Made by a program: the position numbers and the translations under genes. The notes under the pieces were generated by a model that was not told the DNA's origin, made no database searches, and worked only from the letters and a program-made list of their open reading frames with translations. From the NCBI GenBank assembly GCA_000226015.1, contig JH153925.1, positions 258,744-287,270 of the forward strand: DNA of 28,527 nt, read 5' to 3'. Positions 15,401 through 20,585 of the stretch are shown here, one piece after another; position 1 is the stretch's first letter, and each line of letters begins with the position of its first letter. The DNA comes from Mnemiopsis leidyi. Lineage: Eukaryota > Ctenophora > Tentaculata > Lobata > Bolinopsidae.

Positions 15401-18308
15401 TGCAAATATTATTTATTGAATGATTGGTGTGTTTGTAATTTATCAACATTTACCTACGAATAGATCACTAAAGTTCTACCCGATCACTTGATAGAGCAAC
15501 CTTGTGTTATAACTTCAAAAAATGATTAAGTACAAGGAATCTGTGATTGAACTGAAAAGGAAGAATTCTTCGAAATCTTTGTTATGAATAGGATTATAAT
15601 GTATGGGATCATCTTCTTAGTACCTAATCAGTTATGATGAGGATGCTTATGAACATTATTGTCCTATTCATAACAAAGATCATACAGGCTCTAAAACACC
15701 ACATCCTTAGACGTTCTACAACGAGAAACTGATGAGCATTATCAGAACATTGATTACTGGTATTGGTAACAGCCACAAAAACGAAACTGCTGACAACTAT
15801 TTGCCAGGTGAGAAAGTAGTTATTTCAAACGTACACTTTCGACATAAAAACTACTGATATTTGAAAAGGAATCAATTCAATACATTAATTATTGATCAAA
15901 TGTTCTGAAGTTCAATAGTTCTTCTCAAATGGTCAGGTGACAAAAGAAGAGGTATTTTCGATGGGAATAAATTTAAAATCAATGTGTGACTACATCTCAG
16001 TCAGGGACAAAATAAATATGATTTATTTGTAGTGTTGCACTAGTTTAAACTATTGATTTTTCCATGCAGTTAATCAATAATCGTGCAGTTTTTGGTTATT
16101 AATCACATTCCGATCATATCAACAATTTTAATCTTCAGAAAACAGTGAGGATGATGTGATGTACTACCAGCCCTGGCTTAGAACGAGAATGTCTTGCAGA
16201 ATAGCCCAGATCTCCCTGCGAGATGAGAGATTCTCCAGATTTAGGGTAGGCTATGTGCGATCTTCCCAAAATACCGTTCTCTATATGATCTTTTGTTGCT
16301 TAAGCGCCATAGCTTATTACTCATGACGTGTAGGGAAATGTGCATCACTATTCATCTTTGATTAAATGTTTGATCCATGCACCTGACTCACTGACTCACT
16401 GACTAGGATCAGAAACCTCACATCTTTATCGATTCTGCAGGTTTACGGGGAGTTGTTTGTATACTTACTTCACAACTACTCGATGCTTGCTCTCGGATTG
16501 TACAGAAGCTATCAATGGGCAAATAAAGGTACGTTATAATATAAGGCATAATTCGACGCTTGGTCAATAATCTTTAAGAATTTGGCTATTGATTACACTA
16601 ATAGCCAAATAACACAGGAATCTGTGATAGTAAAGACATTCCCAGAACACTGTTATAATTAGTGAATCAACAATACATTTCATCATTCGTGTTCTATAAA
16701 ATCGCGGTCTTTGAACAATTCGACAAACTGTCATTGTTCCTTCACAATGAATATTCGATAAAGCTACTGGGTATTTTGACCATGAATTAAGGAATGAAAA
16801 ATTATACTTAATATATTCGGAAAAGCTAATGACCTAATGTGGATGTTTTTGATATTTCGAAATTTTGTTCTTCATGAGCCAATCTGTTTTTCAATATGGC
16901 TGCTGACAACTGACAATTTCTGTCGCAGGAAAAAGTACAAAGGCCAGGGACAACCACAACGAGGACCGTTACGTAACAACAGCTCCTTCCTACGATGCAA
17001 AACTTAGGCCGAACGATAAAGTACGTCAAAGTGTTCCATTCTTTCATCAATTGCACAAATTTTGACACGTTTTATGGTATAACTTCGCTCCAAAATGATA
17101 ATTGCATTTTTCTAGTGAAACATTTCTTATTCAAAATCTTAAAGTTTAAATCGTCTATCAAAATAGTATCTCAAAAATCTTAAGGCACCTCTTGAATGTA
17201 GGATGAACGAATCGATATTCAAACGAAATCAGATTACAGTTTCAAGTTTACCATTTTTAGGTGTTTGTGCTTGCTCAATCTGAGATGGAGCTTCCATTCC
17301 CGTTGGAGATGGGGAAAAACGAAATGGATGGGTTGGATGATGATGGGATGTCTTATCAAACTAGCAGAGGTATGGTGTTTATTTCCTTGTGGAGTATTTT
17401 TAAACGCTGCTTGCATGAAAACGTGAATCTCGACCCATCGTCGTTACTTAGGCAACGGGACTACAGTTTTGATATTTACAAATGGTGGTAATTTCAGTTT
17501 CAGCAGGCGGTTTCCTCCGAGTGTAGGATTCCTAAAACCATTGAAATGATATAGTAAGAAGGTTTTGTCATGCGTGATTCATTCGATCTCCCGAAATGAT
17601 GGGAAAGCATTTCTAGTGATTCTTAATTACTGTTCAACTAAGGGGAAATCTAAAAATTGCTTGAAAGTCTGAGTGAAAGTCTGATTACTTCATTCCCTTT
17701 AATGTTTCATACTTTACAGCATTTAAATTTTAACTCTCGCCTTTTAAAGCAGAAATACTACGTAACAGTGCATTATAATTCCCTTTTTTTCACCTAAACT
17801 TTTGGACAGATCAACCTTTAGTGGAGCCTTTCATTTGAATCGGTCAATTGATAACCAATATTCCACATTGTATGTTGGAATTAACATATCTTCACCTAAA
17901 TTGTAGTTTGCCAATTTACCTACCCAGAAAACTCTTTAATCTTACATGAAAAGTTTGGCAAACTCTTGGTAAACTACCATTAAGTAATCTGACTCTAACA
18001 GTTGAACCCCTTCAGAAACGTCGCCTCCAACAGTGATGAAGCCGAAGCCGGACGTTTCTGTACCAATAGCAGTGGAGGAAATCCAACCGGTAACCCAGCC
18101 TAACAACCAGCCTAGCAACCCTACAACCGACACCGACACAGATCACTCATCTCCACTCAAAGAACCTGTCACCATGGAAACCAAGACAGACGACACACTC
18201 TCCCATCCGGTGGACTTACCTGCGGTGTACACAACGGATCCGACCGAGAATCTGAAGCCTCCCAACAATACAACTACAAGCAATGACATCGCACATCTTA
18301 TAGCATGA
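3323..18308 (+). CDS. slo-like: Slo-family (BK-type) voltage-gated potassium channel alpha subunit, whole gene
   Basis: A plasma-membrane K+ channel subunit that should assemble as a tetramer. The exons give, in order: the extra S0 helix typical of Slo1/Slo3, S1-S4 with a voltage sensor (RFVRCLKLL), S5, a TIGYGD filter, S6, the cytoplasmic RCK1 domain ([18 protein letters not shown]), a linker, RCK2 ([31 protein letters not shown]) and a Thr/Pro-rich tail ending in TGA at 18306-18308. Joined, the 31 exon positions give about 1150 residues, a normal Slo1 length. S0 argues against Slo2; the TYG-type filter resembles Slo1 and not the GFG of mammalian Slo3. The calcium-bowl acidic run is missing, which is a Slo3-like trait. 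Only the exon 1 to 2 junction fails to keep phase. Two exon positions have duplicated alternatives (5359/5651 and 14201/14762). Confidence 0.96.
3863..3990 (+). CDS. slo-like: Slo exon 2: S0-S1 linker and start of S1
   Basis: Reads a basic linker ([16 protein letters not shown], then YPKTKKGR) and the start of S1, [14 protein letters not shown]. The acceptor is GCATCAG and the donor is G then GTATCATT. The linker is shorter than in vertebrate Slo1. The donor lies in the first of three tandem 56-base copies. The end phase joins correctly to exon 3 at 4274. Confidence 0.85.
3981..4120. repeat. 56-base tandem triplication carrying the exon 2 donor
   Basis: ATAGCTATCGGTAT starts at 3981, 4037 and 4093; the first two units are nearly identical and the third is partial. 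Each copy repeats the exon 2 end and its GT. Use of copy 2 would meet an in-frame TAA at 4035-4037, so copy 1 should be the productive site. Confidence 0.88.
4274..4389 (+). CDS. slo-like: Slo exon 3: S1-S2 loop and S2
   Basis: Codes for [14 protein letters not shown], then [20 protein letters not shown], matching the Slo1 S1-S2 loop (conserved IE-C) and S2. The acceptor ATTGTAG (4267-4273) was chosen over GGCTAG (to 4247) because only it keeps frame with exon 2. The longer version would add WLTCCIIV and give a fuller S1, but needs another upstream donor. The donor is ATG then GTAAGT. Confidence 0.87.
4537..4648 (+). CDS. slo-like: Slo exon 4: S2-S3 and start of S4
   Basis: Reads [20 protein letters not shown], then [15 protein letters not shown]. 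This is the most Slo1-like membrane stretch: (N/S)-x-DKL-x-FW-x-E, then VDF/IDF and the PP pair of S3, then the SWLGLRF entry into S4. The donor is GTAAGT, phase 1. Confidence 0.95.
4811..4886 (+). CDS. slo-like: Slo exon 5: S4 voltage sensor
   Basis: Codes for [21 protein letters not shown]4 has Arg, Arg, Lys at three-residue spacing, against Arg, Arg, Arg in Slo1, so a sparse BK-type sensor with one conservative change. Acceptor TCTTTCAG, donor CA then GTAAGA. Confidence 0.94.
5084..5222 (+). CDS. slo-like: Slo exon 6: S4-S5 linker, S5 and turret
   Basis: Reads [20 protein letters not shown], then [14 protein letters not shown]. It matches Slo1 S5 (the SxWLTAAG core is unchanged) and the start of the pore helix (ECxYxL). 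It ends in phase 0 at a GTAAGT donor, so either of the two following pore exons can be joined. Confidence 0.95.
5359..5448 (+). CDS. slo-like: Slo exon 7a: pore loop and start of S6, variant A
   Basis: Exactly 90 bases, phase 0 at both ends. Codes for [19 protein letters not shown] and then [18 protein letters not shown] is the K+ selectivity filter. The outer mouth carries Lys, Glu and Arg. Acceptor AATCTCAG, donor GTAAGTGAG. It has the same length, phase and flanking sites as exon 7b, which strongly suggests mutually exclusive use. Including both would insert a second filter, and omitting both removes the pore. Confidence 0.94.
5449..5650 (+). promoter_or_regulatory. Intron between the two pore exons, with two strong hairpins
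   Basis: This 202-base intron is much more GC-rich than its surroundings. Arms CCACCTCCTCCAG (5479-5491) and CTGGAGGGGTGG (5517-5528) pair with one bulge. A second pair, 5531-5558 with 5582-5609, starts with a perfect 10-base stem (CCTGCACGTG with CACGTGCAGG) and continues with few mismatches. Such RNA structure could keep the two exons from being joined; this role is inference. Confidence 0.6.
5651..5740 (+). CDS. slo-like: Slo exon 7b: pore loop and start of S6, variant B
   Basis: Exactly 90 bases, phase 0 at both ends. Codes for [19 protein letters not shown] and then [12 protein letters not shown]. The filter is the same as in 7a. The outer mouth differs at almost every residue after GYGD (no Lys, Glu or Arg; a His and a Cys instead), and the upper S6 is also different. 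The nearly identical junctions (CATCTCAG/GTAAGTGAG) show that it arose by duplication of 7a or the reverse. No disruption is visible, so both look functional. Confidence 0.94.
6012..6100 (+). CDS. slo-like: Slo exon 8: end of S6 and S6-RCK1 linker
   Basis: Codes for [20 protein letters not shown] and TLDYDDSKS. It corresponds to the Slo1 inner gate AxFASYxPEIIEL. The first of the two Glu that ring the inner mouth in Slo1 is Ala here, while the second is kept. Donor AG then GTGATA, phase 2. Confidence 0.93.
6101..6808. other. Long intron, nothing else seen
   Basis: A 708-base intron between S6 and RCK1. An antisense open frame (6213-6422) has no domain or splice support. No repeat or RNA element was recognised. 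Confidence 0.6.
6809..6919 (+). CDS. slo-like: Slo exon 9: RCK1 first strand and helix
   Basis: Reads [20 protein letters not shown] and [17 protein letters not shown]. The VVVCG strand and DFLH helix match the RCK1 Rossmann fold. At the position I take to be the Slo1 RCK1 calcium-site Asp (HKD), this protein has Glu (HPE). Acceptor CCCTTAG, donor AC then GTAAGT. Confidence 0.94.
7314..7380 (+). CDS. slo-like: Slo exon 10: RCK1
   Basis: Codes for [20 protein letters not shown] and YQ. It matches the Slo1 stretch between the second strand and the QGS turn. The acceptor is ATTTTCAG, the donor GTATGT, ending in phase 0. Confidence 0.93.
7717..7848. repeat. 66-base tandem duplication of the exon 11 acceptor and exon start
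   Basis: Unit 1 is 7717-7782 and unit 2 is 7783-7848, differing at about one base (ACTGCTT against ATTGCTT). Each holds a CATCAG acceptor and the first 26 bases of exon 11. Because 66 is a multiple of three and the copy is open, the upstream acceptor (exon start 7757) would add 22 residues in frame. Confidence 0.93.
7823..7944 (+). CDS. slo-like: Slo exon 11: RCK1 ([12 protein letters not shown]), alternative acceptor at 7757
   Basis: Codes for [20 protein letters not shown] and [20 protein letters not shown]. It is the near counterpart of Slo1 GSxLxxxDLARVK, LANKxCADPDAEDASNIM. Starting at 7823 reproduces the normal RCK1 length; starting at 7757 repeats GSPLRASDL with [13 protein letters not shown] between. 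Donor AG then GTTTCA. Confidence 0.94.
8118..8256 (+). CDS. slo-like: Slo exon 12: RCK1
   Basis: Reads [20 protein letters not shown], then [20 protein letters not shown] and VICINE. Matches Slo1 [33 protein letters not shown]. The acceptor is CATCAG and the donor GTATTC, phase 0. Confidence 0.95.
8257..8741. other. AT-rich intron with TCGAAT-type short inverted motifs
   Basis: A 485-base intron. Bases 8350-8435 repeat TTCGATT, TCGAATA and TCGAATG in both directions. This gives only short imperfect hairpins. Confidence 0.4.
8742..8840 (+). CDS. slo-like: Slo exon 13: end of RCK1 core
   Basis: Codes for [20 protein letters not shown] and [13 protein letters not shown]. Matches Slo1 ELKLGFIAQSC-x-GxSTMLANL. 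Phase 0 at both ends; donor GTGAGT. Confidence 0.94.
8841..9380. other. Intron, nothing else seen
   Basis: A 540-base intron. Open frames on the minus strand (8837-9142) have no domain or splice support. Confidence 0.5.
9381..9496 (+). CDS. slo-like: Slo exon 14: RCK1 peripheral subdomain
   Basis: Reads [20 protein letters not shown] and [14 protein letters not shown]. It matches Slo1 GVSNEMYTEYLS-xxFxGLSFP. The Met of NEMYT, which I recall as part of the Slo1 RCK1 calcium site, is Leu here. Donor GA then GTAAGT. Confidence 0.93.
9684..9746 (+). CDS. slo-like: Slo exon 15: RCK1 peripheral strand
   Basis: A 63-base exon coding for [20 protein letters not shown], equivalent to Slo1 LCFxKLKLLLIAIE. 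Acceptor TTTACAG, donor GG then GTAGGT. Confidence 0.92.
9793..9820. repeat. Perfect 12-base inverted repeat in intron
   Basis: AAAGTTGCAATA and TATTGCAACTTT are separated by a 4-base loop. The RNA would form a tight hairpin 27 bases after the exon 15 donor region. Role unknown. Confidence 0.85.
9971..10060 (+). CDS. slo-like: Slo exon 16: RCK1 (ILFNPSPH)
   Basis: Codes for [20 protein letters not shown] and IAQNPTVVK, equivalent to Slo1 ILINPGxHLKIQEGTLGFFIAxDAxEVK. Phase 2 at both ends; donor GTACAA. Confidence 0.94.
10261..10340 (+). CDS. slo-like: Slo exon 17: heme-type CXXCH motif
   Basis: Reads [20 protein letters not shown] and TCDKSD. CFKCH at 10274-10288 keeps the CXXCH pattern of the cytochrome-c-like heme site described in the Slo1 RCK1-RCK2 linker (CKACH), and the later C-x-C pair is also kept. 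Acceptor TTTTTTCAG, donor T then GTAAGT. Confidence 0.93.
10569..10616 (+). CDS. slo-like: Slo exon 18: RCK linker
   Basis: A 48-base exon, [16 protein letters not shown], placed by matching phase (1-1) and good splice sites (GAACAG, GTAAGA). The sequence itself is not conserved in the family, as expected for the linker. Confidence 0.75.
10617..11215. other. Intron, nothing else seen
   Basis: A 599-base AT-rich intron in the RCK linker region. No exon-like block with matching phase was found. Confidence 0.5.
11216..11245 (+). CDS. slo-like: Slo exon 19: 30-base mini-exon, RCK linker
   Basis: Codes for KRPSSSRKS. Phase 1 at both ends, so it can be included or skipped without breaking the frame. 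Ser and basic residues suggest a phosphorylatable linker. Acceptor TATATAG, donor GTAAGA. Confidence 0.72.
11305..11374 (+). CDS. slo-like: Slo exon 20: RCK linker with PKKKRKK
   Basis: Reads [20 protein letters not shown] and KK. The Asn/Thr-rich part is likely disordered. PKKKRKK at 11352-11372 fits the classical single-part nuclear import motif. Acceptor TTTTTCAG, donor CA then GTAAGT; phases match both neighbours. Confidence 0.85.
11471..11578. repeat. Tandem duplication of the exon 21 acceptor
   Basis: Copies 11471-11520 and 11528-11578 share TATAGAAT-TATTAT, GAATCTTTTCAG and GAGTATGTAC. The upstream acceptor (exon start 11500) reads into TGA at 11524-11526; the downstream one (11558) is productive. 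The shift of 58 is not a multiple of three. Confidence 0.88.
11558..11715 (+). CDS. slo-like: Slo exon 21: entry into RCK2
   Basis: Codes for [20 protein letters not shown] and [20 protein letters not shown] before [14 protein letters not shown] is the conserved Slo1 mark (MFHWC) just before RCK2. Acceptor CTTTTCAG, donor G then GTAAAA. Confidence 0.94.
11836..12026 (+). CDS. slo-like: Slo exon 22: RCK2 first strand to helix
   Basis: Reads [40 protein letters not shown] and [20 protein letters not shown]. Matches Slo1 HVVVCIFGD-x-SALIGLRNLVMPLRASN, then VFVGS-EYL-REW. Strongest RCK2 exon. Donor GTGATT, phase 0. Confidence 0.95.
12225..12365 (+). CDS. slo-like: Slo exon 23: RCK2
   Basis: Codes for [40 protein letters not shown] and TILSFLQ, equivalent to Slo1 [24 protein letters not shown] and DKECILASLN. 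Phase 0 at both ends; donor GTACAC. Read-through past the donor stays open to a TGA at 12585-12587, adding about 73 residues with [10 protein letters not shown] near the end. Confidence 0.94.
12366..13710. other. Long intron with a large palindrome
   Basis: A 1345-base intron. It begins with the open read-through of exon 23, contains an AATAAA near 12762, and carries the palindrome at 13348-13480. A GA-rich patch lies at 13070-13110. Confidence 0.6.
13348..13480. repeat. Near-perfect palindrome of about 130 bases in intron
   Basis: The centre is a perfect 15-base arm pair, 13401-13415 with 13418-13432 (GCGGTCTTCCTAACC), with only TC between. GT/CA-rich arms extend the pairing outward to about 13348 and 13480. 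In RNA it would be one long hairpin. It may be an inverted duplication around a microsatellite or a fold-back element. Confidence 0.88.
13711..13822 (+). CDS. slo-like: Slo exon 24: RCK2 insertion before the calcium-bowl region
   Basis: Reads [20 protein letters not shown], then [24 protein letters not shown] corresponds to Slo1 IPIITEL directly before NDTNVQF. Phase 0 in and 1 out; donor GTAAGC. The next exon can be 25a or 25b, both giving a Val first. Confidence 0.93.
14074..14214. repeat. Three copies of the exon 25a acceptor
   Basis: ACTCCACCACATT-ACCTAG then TTAACGATT occurs with exon starts at 14113, 14151 and 14201. Copies 1 and 3 also share the longer upstream AACATGATTTAACC. The first two run into in-frame stops (TAG at 14148-14150; TAA soon after 14151); only the third opens into exon 25a. 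Confidence 0.9.
14201..14328 (+). CDS. slo-like: Slo exon 25a: alternative RCK2 calcium-bowl-region exon
   Basis: Codes for [20 protein letters not shown] and then [20 protein letters not shown]. Phase 1 in and 0 out, the same as exon 25b. NDSNVQF is closer to Slo1 NDTNVQF than the 25b version, and its end gives exactly the Slo1 spacing to the next exon. The segment that is an acidic run in Slo1 has one Asp. Donor GTAAAG. No disrupting change is visible, so it is probably a true alternative exon. Confidence 0.86.
14762..14919 (+). CDS. slo-like: Slo exon 25b: alternative RCK2 calcium-bowl-region exon
   Basis: Reads [40 protein letters not shown] and [12 protein letters not shown]. It is the paralogue of exon 25a with the same phases. 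It has a Ser-rich, Asp-free stretch where Slo1 has the calcium bowl, and seven extra residues (VINGDRD) at its end. A GTGATC within CTCGTGATC could serve as an upstream donor and remove exactly those seven in frame. Donor GTAAGC. Confidence 0.92.
14920..15710. other. Long intron after the alternative exons
   Basis: A 791-base intron with repeated CGCTA/AAATTGC motifs just after the donor (14935-15070) and the long inverted repeat at 15575-15680. No further exon copy of the 25 type was found in it. Confidence 0.55.
15575..15680. repeat. Inverted repeat just upstream of exon 26
   Basis: ATCTTTGTTATGAATAGGA (15575-15593) is perfectly complementary to 15662-15680. Pairing continues inward with few mismatches (TAATG with CATTA), leaving a loop of about 50 bases. 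The stem ends 30 bases before exon 26. Confidence 0.9.
15711..15807 (+). CDS. slo-like: Slo exon 26: RCK2
   Basis: Codes for [20 protein letters not shown], then [12 protein letters not shown]. Matches Slo1 ATYFNDNILTLIRTLVTGG. Phase 0 in, 1 out; acceptor ATCCTTAG, donor GTGAGA. Confidence 0.93.
16139..16245 (+). CDS. slo-like: Slo exon 27: RCK2
   Basis: Reads [20 protein letters not shown] and [15 protein letters not shown], equivalent to the Slo1 RCRVAQLxLxDGPF stretch. Acceptor ATCTTCAG. The donor is placed at GTAGGC, which keeps phase 0 with exon 28. Confidence 0.9.
16441..16528 (+). CDS. slo-like: Slo exon 28: RCK2 end
   Basis: Codes for [20 protein letters not shown] and YRSYQWANK, matching Slo1 YGDLFCxALKTYNMLCFGIYR. 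Acceptor TTCTGCAG, donor G then GTACGT. Confidence 0.95.
16580..16610. repeat. Perfect 11-base inverted repeat in intron
   Basis: ATTTGGCTATT and AATAGCCAAAT are separated by 9 bases, about 50 bases after the exon 28 donor. Confidence 0.85.
16929..17020 (+). CDS. slo-like: Slo exon 29: post-RCK2 strand
   Basis: Reads [20 protein letters not shown], then [10 protein letters not shown], equivalent to Slo1 KRYVITNPPYEFELVPTDL. Phase 1 in and 0 out; donor GTACGT. Confidence 0.93.
17261..17369 (+). CDS. slo-like: Slo exon 30: end of RCK2 and start of tail
   Basis: Codes for [20 protein letters not shown] and [22 protein letters not shown] corresponds to Slo1 IFCLMQ, the last core strand. An acidic stretch (DGLDDDG) follows. 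Donor G then GTATGG. Confidence 0.92.
17370..18015. other. Last intron, nothing else seen
   Basis: A 646-base intron. The frame of exon 30 stays open past its donor to the TAA at 17489-17491, so an alternative short C-terminus through intron retention is possible, but the added residues resemble nothing known. Confidence 0.5.
18016..18308 (+). CDS. slo-like: Slo exon 31: Thr/Pro-rich C-terminal tail and stop
   Basis: Reads [20 protein letters not shown], then a long Pro-, Thr-, Asn- and Asp-rich tail ending NDIAHLIA and TGA. Low complexity and probably disordered. It shows no likeness to vertebrate Slo1 tails. Acceptor CCTTCAG; phase 1 in. Confidence 0.9.
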
Positions 18309-18676
18309 TCGGTGTTATGACCTGTGTCGAATGTGCTTCTGTGGAAGAGAGAACTGATGGATCCTCCTCTTGCAGTTGACTTCGTCACGTGTCTTTACTT
18401 TTCGAGTTTCGTTACAAGATACTAAAACGCTTCTAGAGTGCTGGACAGCGGTAAAATTTGATGAATTTCTTGGGATAATTATTGCGTCAGAATCTAATTG
18501 ATCCGGTGGTGCATCTGAAGATTACACGGTTTTGAACTTGGTTTATATTTCACCAACTGTTGAGAGAGCCTTGATCTATAAAATTTGAAGGTATAACGGT
18601 GTAACAATTAACCTCGAAAAAAGATGCTGGTTGATTAAAAGATGTAAAAATCGGGAGCTCAACATACAAATGACAA

Positions 18677-18682
18677 AATAAA
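18677..18682 (+). terminator. Candidate polyadenylation signal AATAAA of the Slo-like gene
   Basis: First AATAAA after the stop codon, about 370 bases downstream, followed by an AT-rich stretch. Confidence 0.45.
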
Positions 18683-19175
18683 CTATTCAAAAAGTGTGAT
18701 ATTTTTCTGCATAATCTAACTCAAGAATCCACTATAAAACTAAAAATCATTTGTAACCGCTTTATCGAGTCGACGTATTTCGGCGAACATTTAGATTAAT
18801 TTATTTTACGTTTTTAGATTTTTACCACCCTGGCTACGTATCTACGTTCGAGTAATAAGAAAATTTGCGATTTTTATTTATGTAGACGTATTTAAAGGAT
18901 TGCAGCTCAACTCGTCTACTTCAGCTTATGACGTAATGTAGTGTAGATGTATTCTTTTTTGAGAAGGAGCAGCACTGTGAGAAGCTAACTTTAAGTTTAA
19001 CCTTTTATTCAAGTTTGGCATCGAATCTAAACCTACATTGAGAGGAATTTTGGTGTACTCTTTCTTGCTTTCATCGTTTAGGTTTGTAACTATTTTAGTC
19101 ATGCCAAGTTTTATAAAAAGTTAATTTTTAGATTTTGTAATGAACTAGTCGTTGTTTCATTGACCGTCACAGTAT

Positions 19176-19181
19176 AATAAA
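19176..19181 (+). terminator. Second candidate polyadenylation signal AATAAA
   Basis: Lies about 870 bases after the stop, in ATAATAAAGTC, with T-rich sequence following. It could give a longer 3' UTR. Confidence 0.4.
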
Positions 19182-20521
19182 GTCATAATGAAATTTTCTA
19201 TTGGATTTTGAACAAAATTTAATCAATTACCAAACCCGACTGGTCCAGGATTTTGCCTTATACCGGACCGGAAATGGCTTAAAATCGATCTTATTTCTCT
19301 TTAGCCGCATTTCGTGGGACCGGAAACAGGTGTTTTATTGACAAACAAACCTGAAACACTCCGCAAGAATTTTACAACCATGTTATTATTAAGGTGTTTA
19401 TTGAGGTGTTAAAAATCAAATGTTTGGTGACAAATGTCTTGGCTTAGTATGGCAATTCCGGGTGGCTTCCAATTACAGCTGCAACACAAACAATTCGACA
19501 GAATGCAGACGTTTGTGAATTAGAACTGCATCCGTCTGGTCGATAGCAAAAATGTCGATTCAGAAAATTACACAACACAATTTGGCAAGTAAACTGTAAA
19601 CTGTGAATAAAAGGACACTGTTTGAAGTGGATTCACAATTTGCCAGCCGTGATTCTTCCATGTATTATTAAAGAGCAGTAAAGCAGTAAGATTATTTAAA
19701 CGATTGCAATTCATAATCAAGATTCAATACCACCAGATTGTTATTGTAATATTGTTGACATAAATCCAAAAAACAGTAACACTAAACAAACTAATCAAAG
19801 AACGATCACTATAAATCAGGTAAACTATTGGTAAACTCACTGAGACGTTGACTAACCATAATATACCATGGCAGTGTCAAGGTTCAAGGAAGAGTCATAT
19901 TTCATATTTTCTGACAAATGATCTCCAGAGTCCAGGGCCGCCAGGCCATTCTGGATAATCAAATTTCTTTGACAATCACGGAAAGCTTCTCAACCGGTCA
20001 CGGAAGTTTCCAAACTTTGTCCCAGCAGTTTTCTTGATCTAGTATGCTAACTCGAGGTTCATGGCGATGTTTCGTGAAGAAATATTTTTGTTCATGTCCG
20101 GTTAAAGTGAGCATGGATAATTTATGCAATTTTGGAACACAGAATTTCAAAATGTGAGATAGGAAGCTGTTTAAATCTAAACATCTTTTTGTAGATTTGG
20201 ACTGTTTGTTTGCTCCAGTTTGCTTCTCTGATTCAGGATATTAATACGTCCGCAAATTGCATGCAAAAGTTTGGTGATGGAGTATTAACGGATTAAATAT
20301 CTTCAGGCTCACTTTTACGAATCTTTTATTGACATGCATCATGTTTATAAAACAGCACTCTTTAAATTTGCTTTTTTGCGAATCTCAAATGATCGTTTTT
20401 ATTACGGTCAGTTATACAACTTTTAATTTTATAAGCTTATAGTCTTTTCAGTAGAAAAGTTCATTTTAGAAAATCATATAGCTAACCATTCCACTGTAAG
20501 TGTATAGGTCTTTTTATTTTG

Positions 20522-20585
20522 ATGTTGGCAAAAGTAAAAATTCTCGTGGGTGCTGTAATCTTACTTTTTGGATCTGTTCACTCGG
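20522..20585 (+). CDS. Signal-peptide exon
   Basis: ATG at 20522 opens a short exon with two Lys and then a hydrophobic core, ILVGAVILLFGSV, followed by HS, a good signal peptide with cleavage near the exon end. Donor G then GTAAGC, phase 1, which matches every domain exon downstream. The alternative that translation begins further upstream cannot be excluded. Confidence 0.82.

Larger units (their letters stand above)
18309..20521. other. 3' UTR and intergenic DNA between the two genes
   Basis: AT-rich. Two AATAAA signals follow the channel stop. The rest holds no open frame of note, no recognised RNA and no repeat array. Regulatory sequence for the downstream gene presumably lies near its right end, but no box could be identified. 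Confidence 0.6.

Noticed and set aside
18309-20521. Search for tRNA, rRNA, small RNA genes or a hidden gene between the two genes
   Set aside because: No cloverleaf-like boxes, conserved RNA motifs or exon-like blocks were seen by eye.
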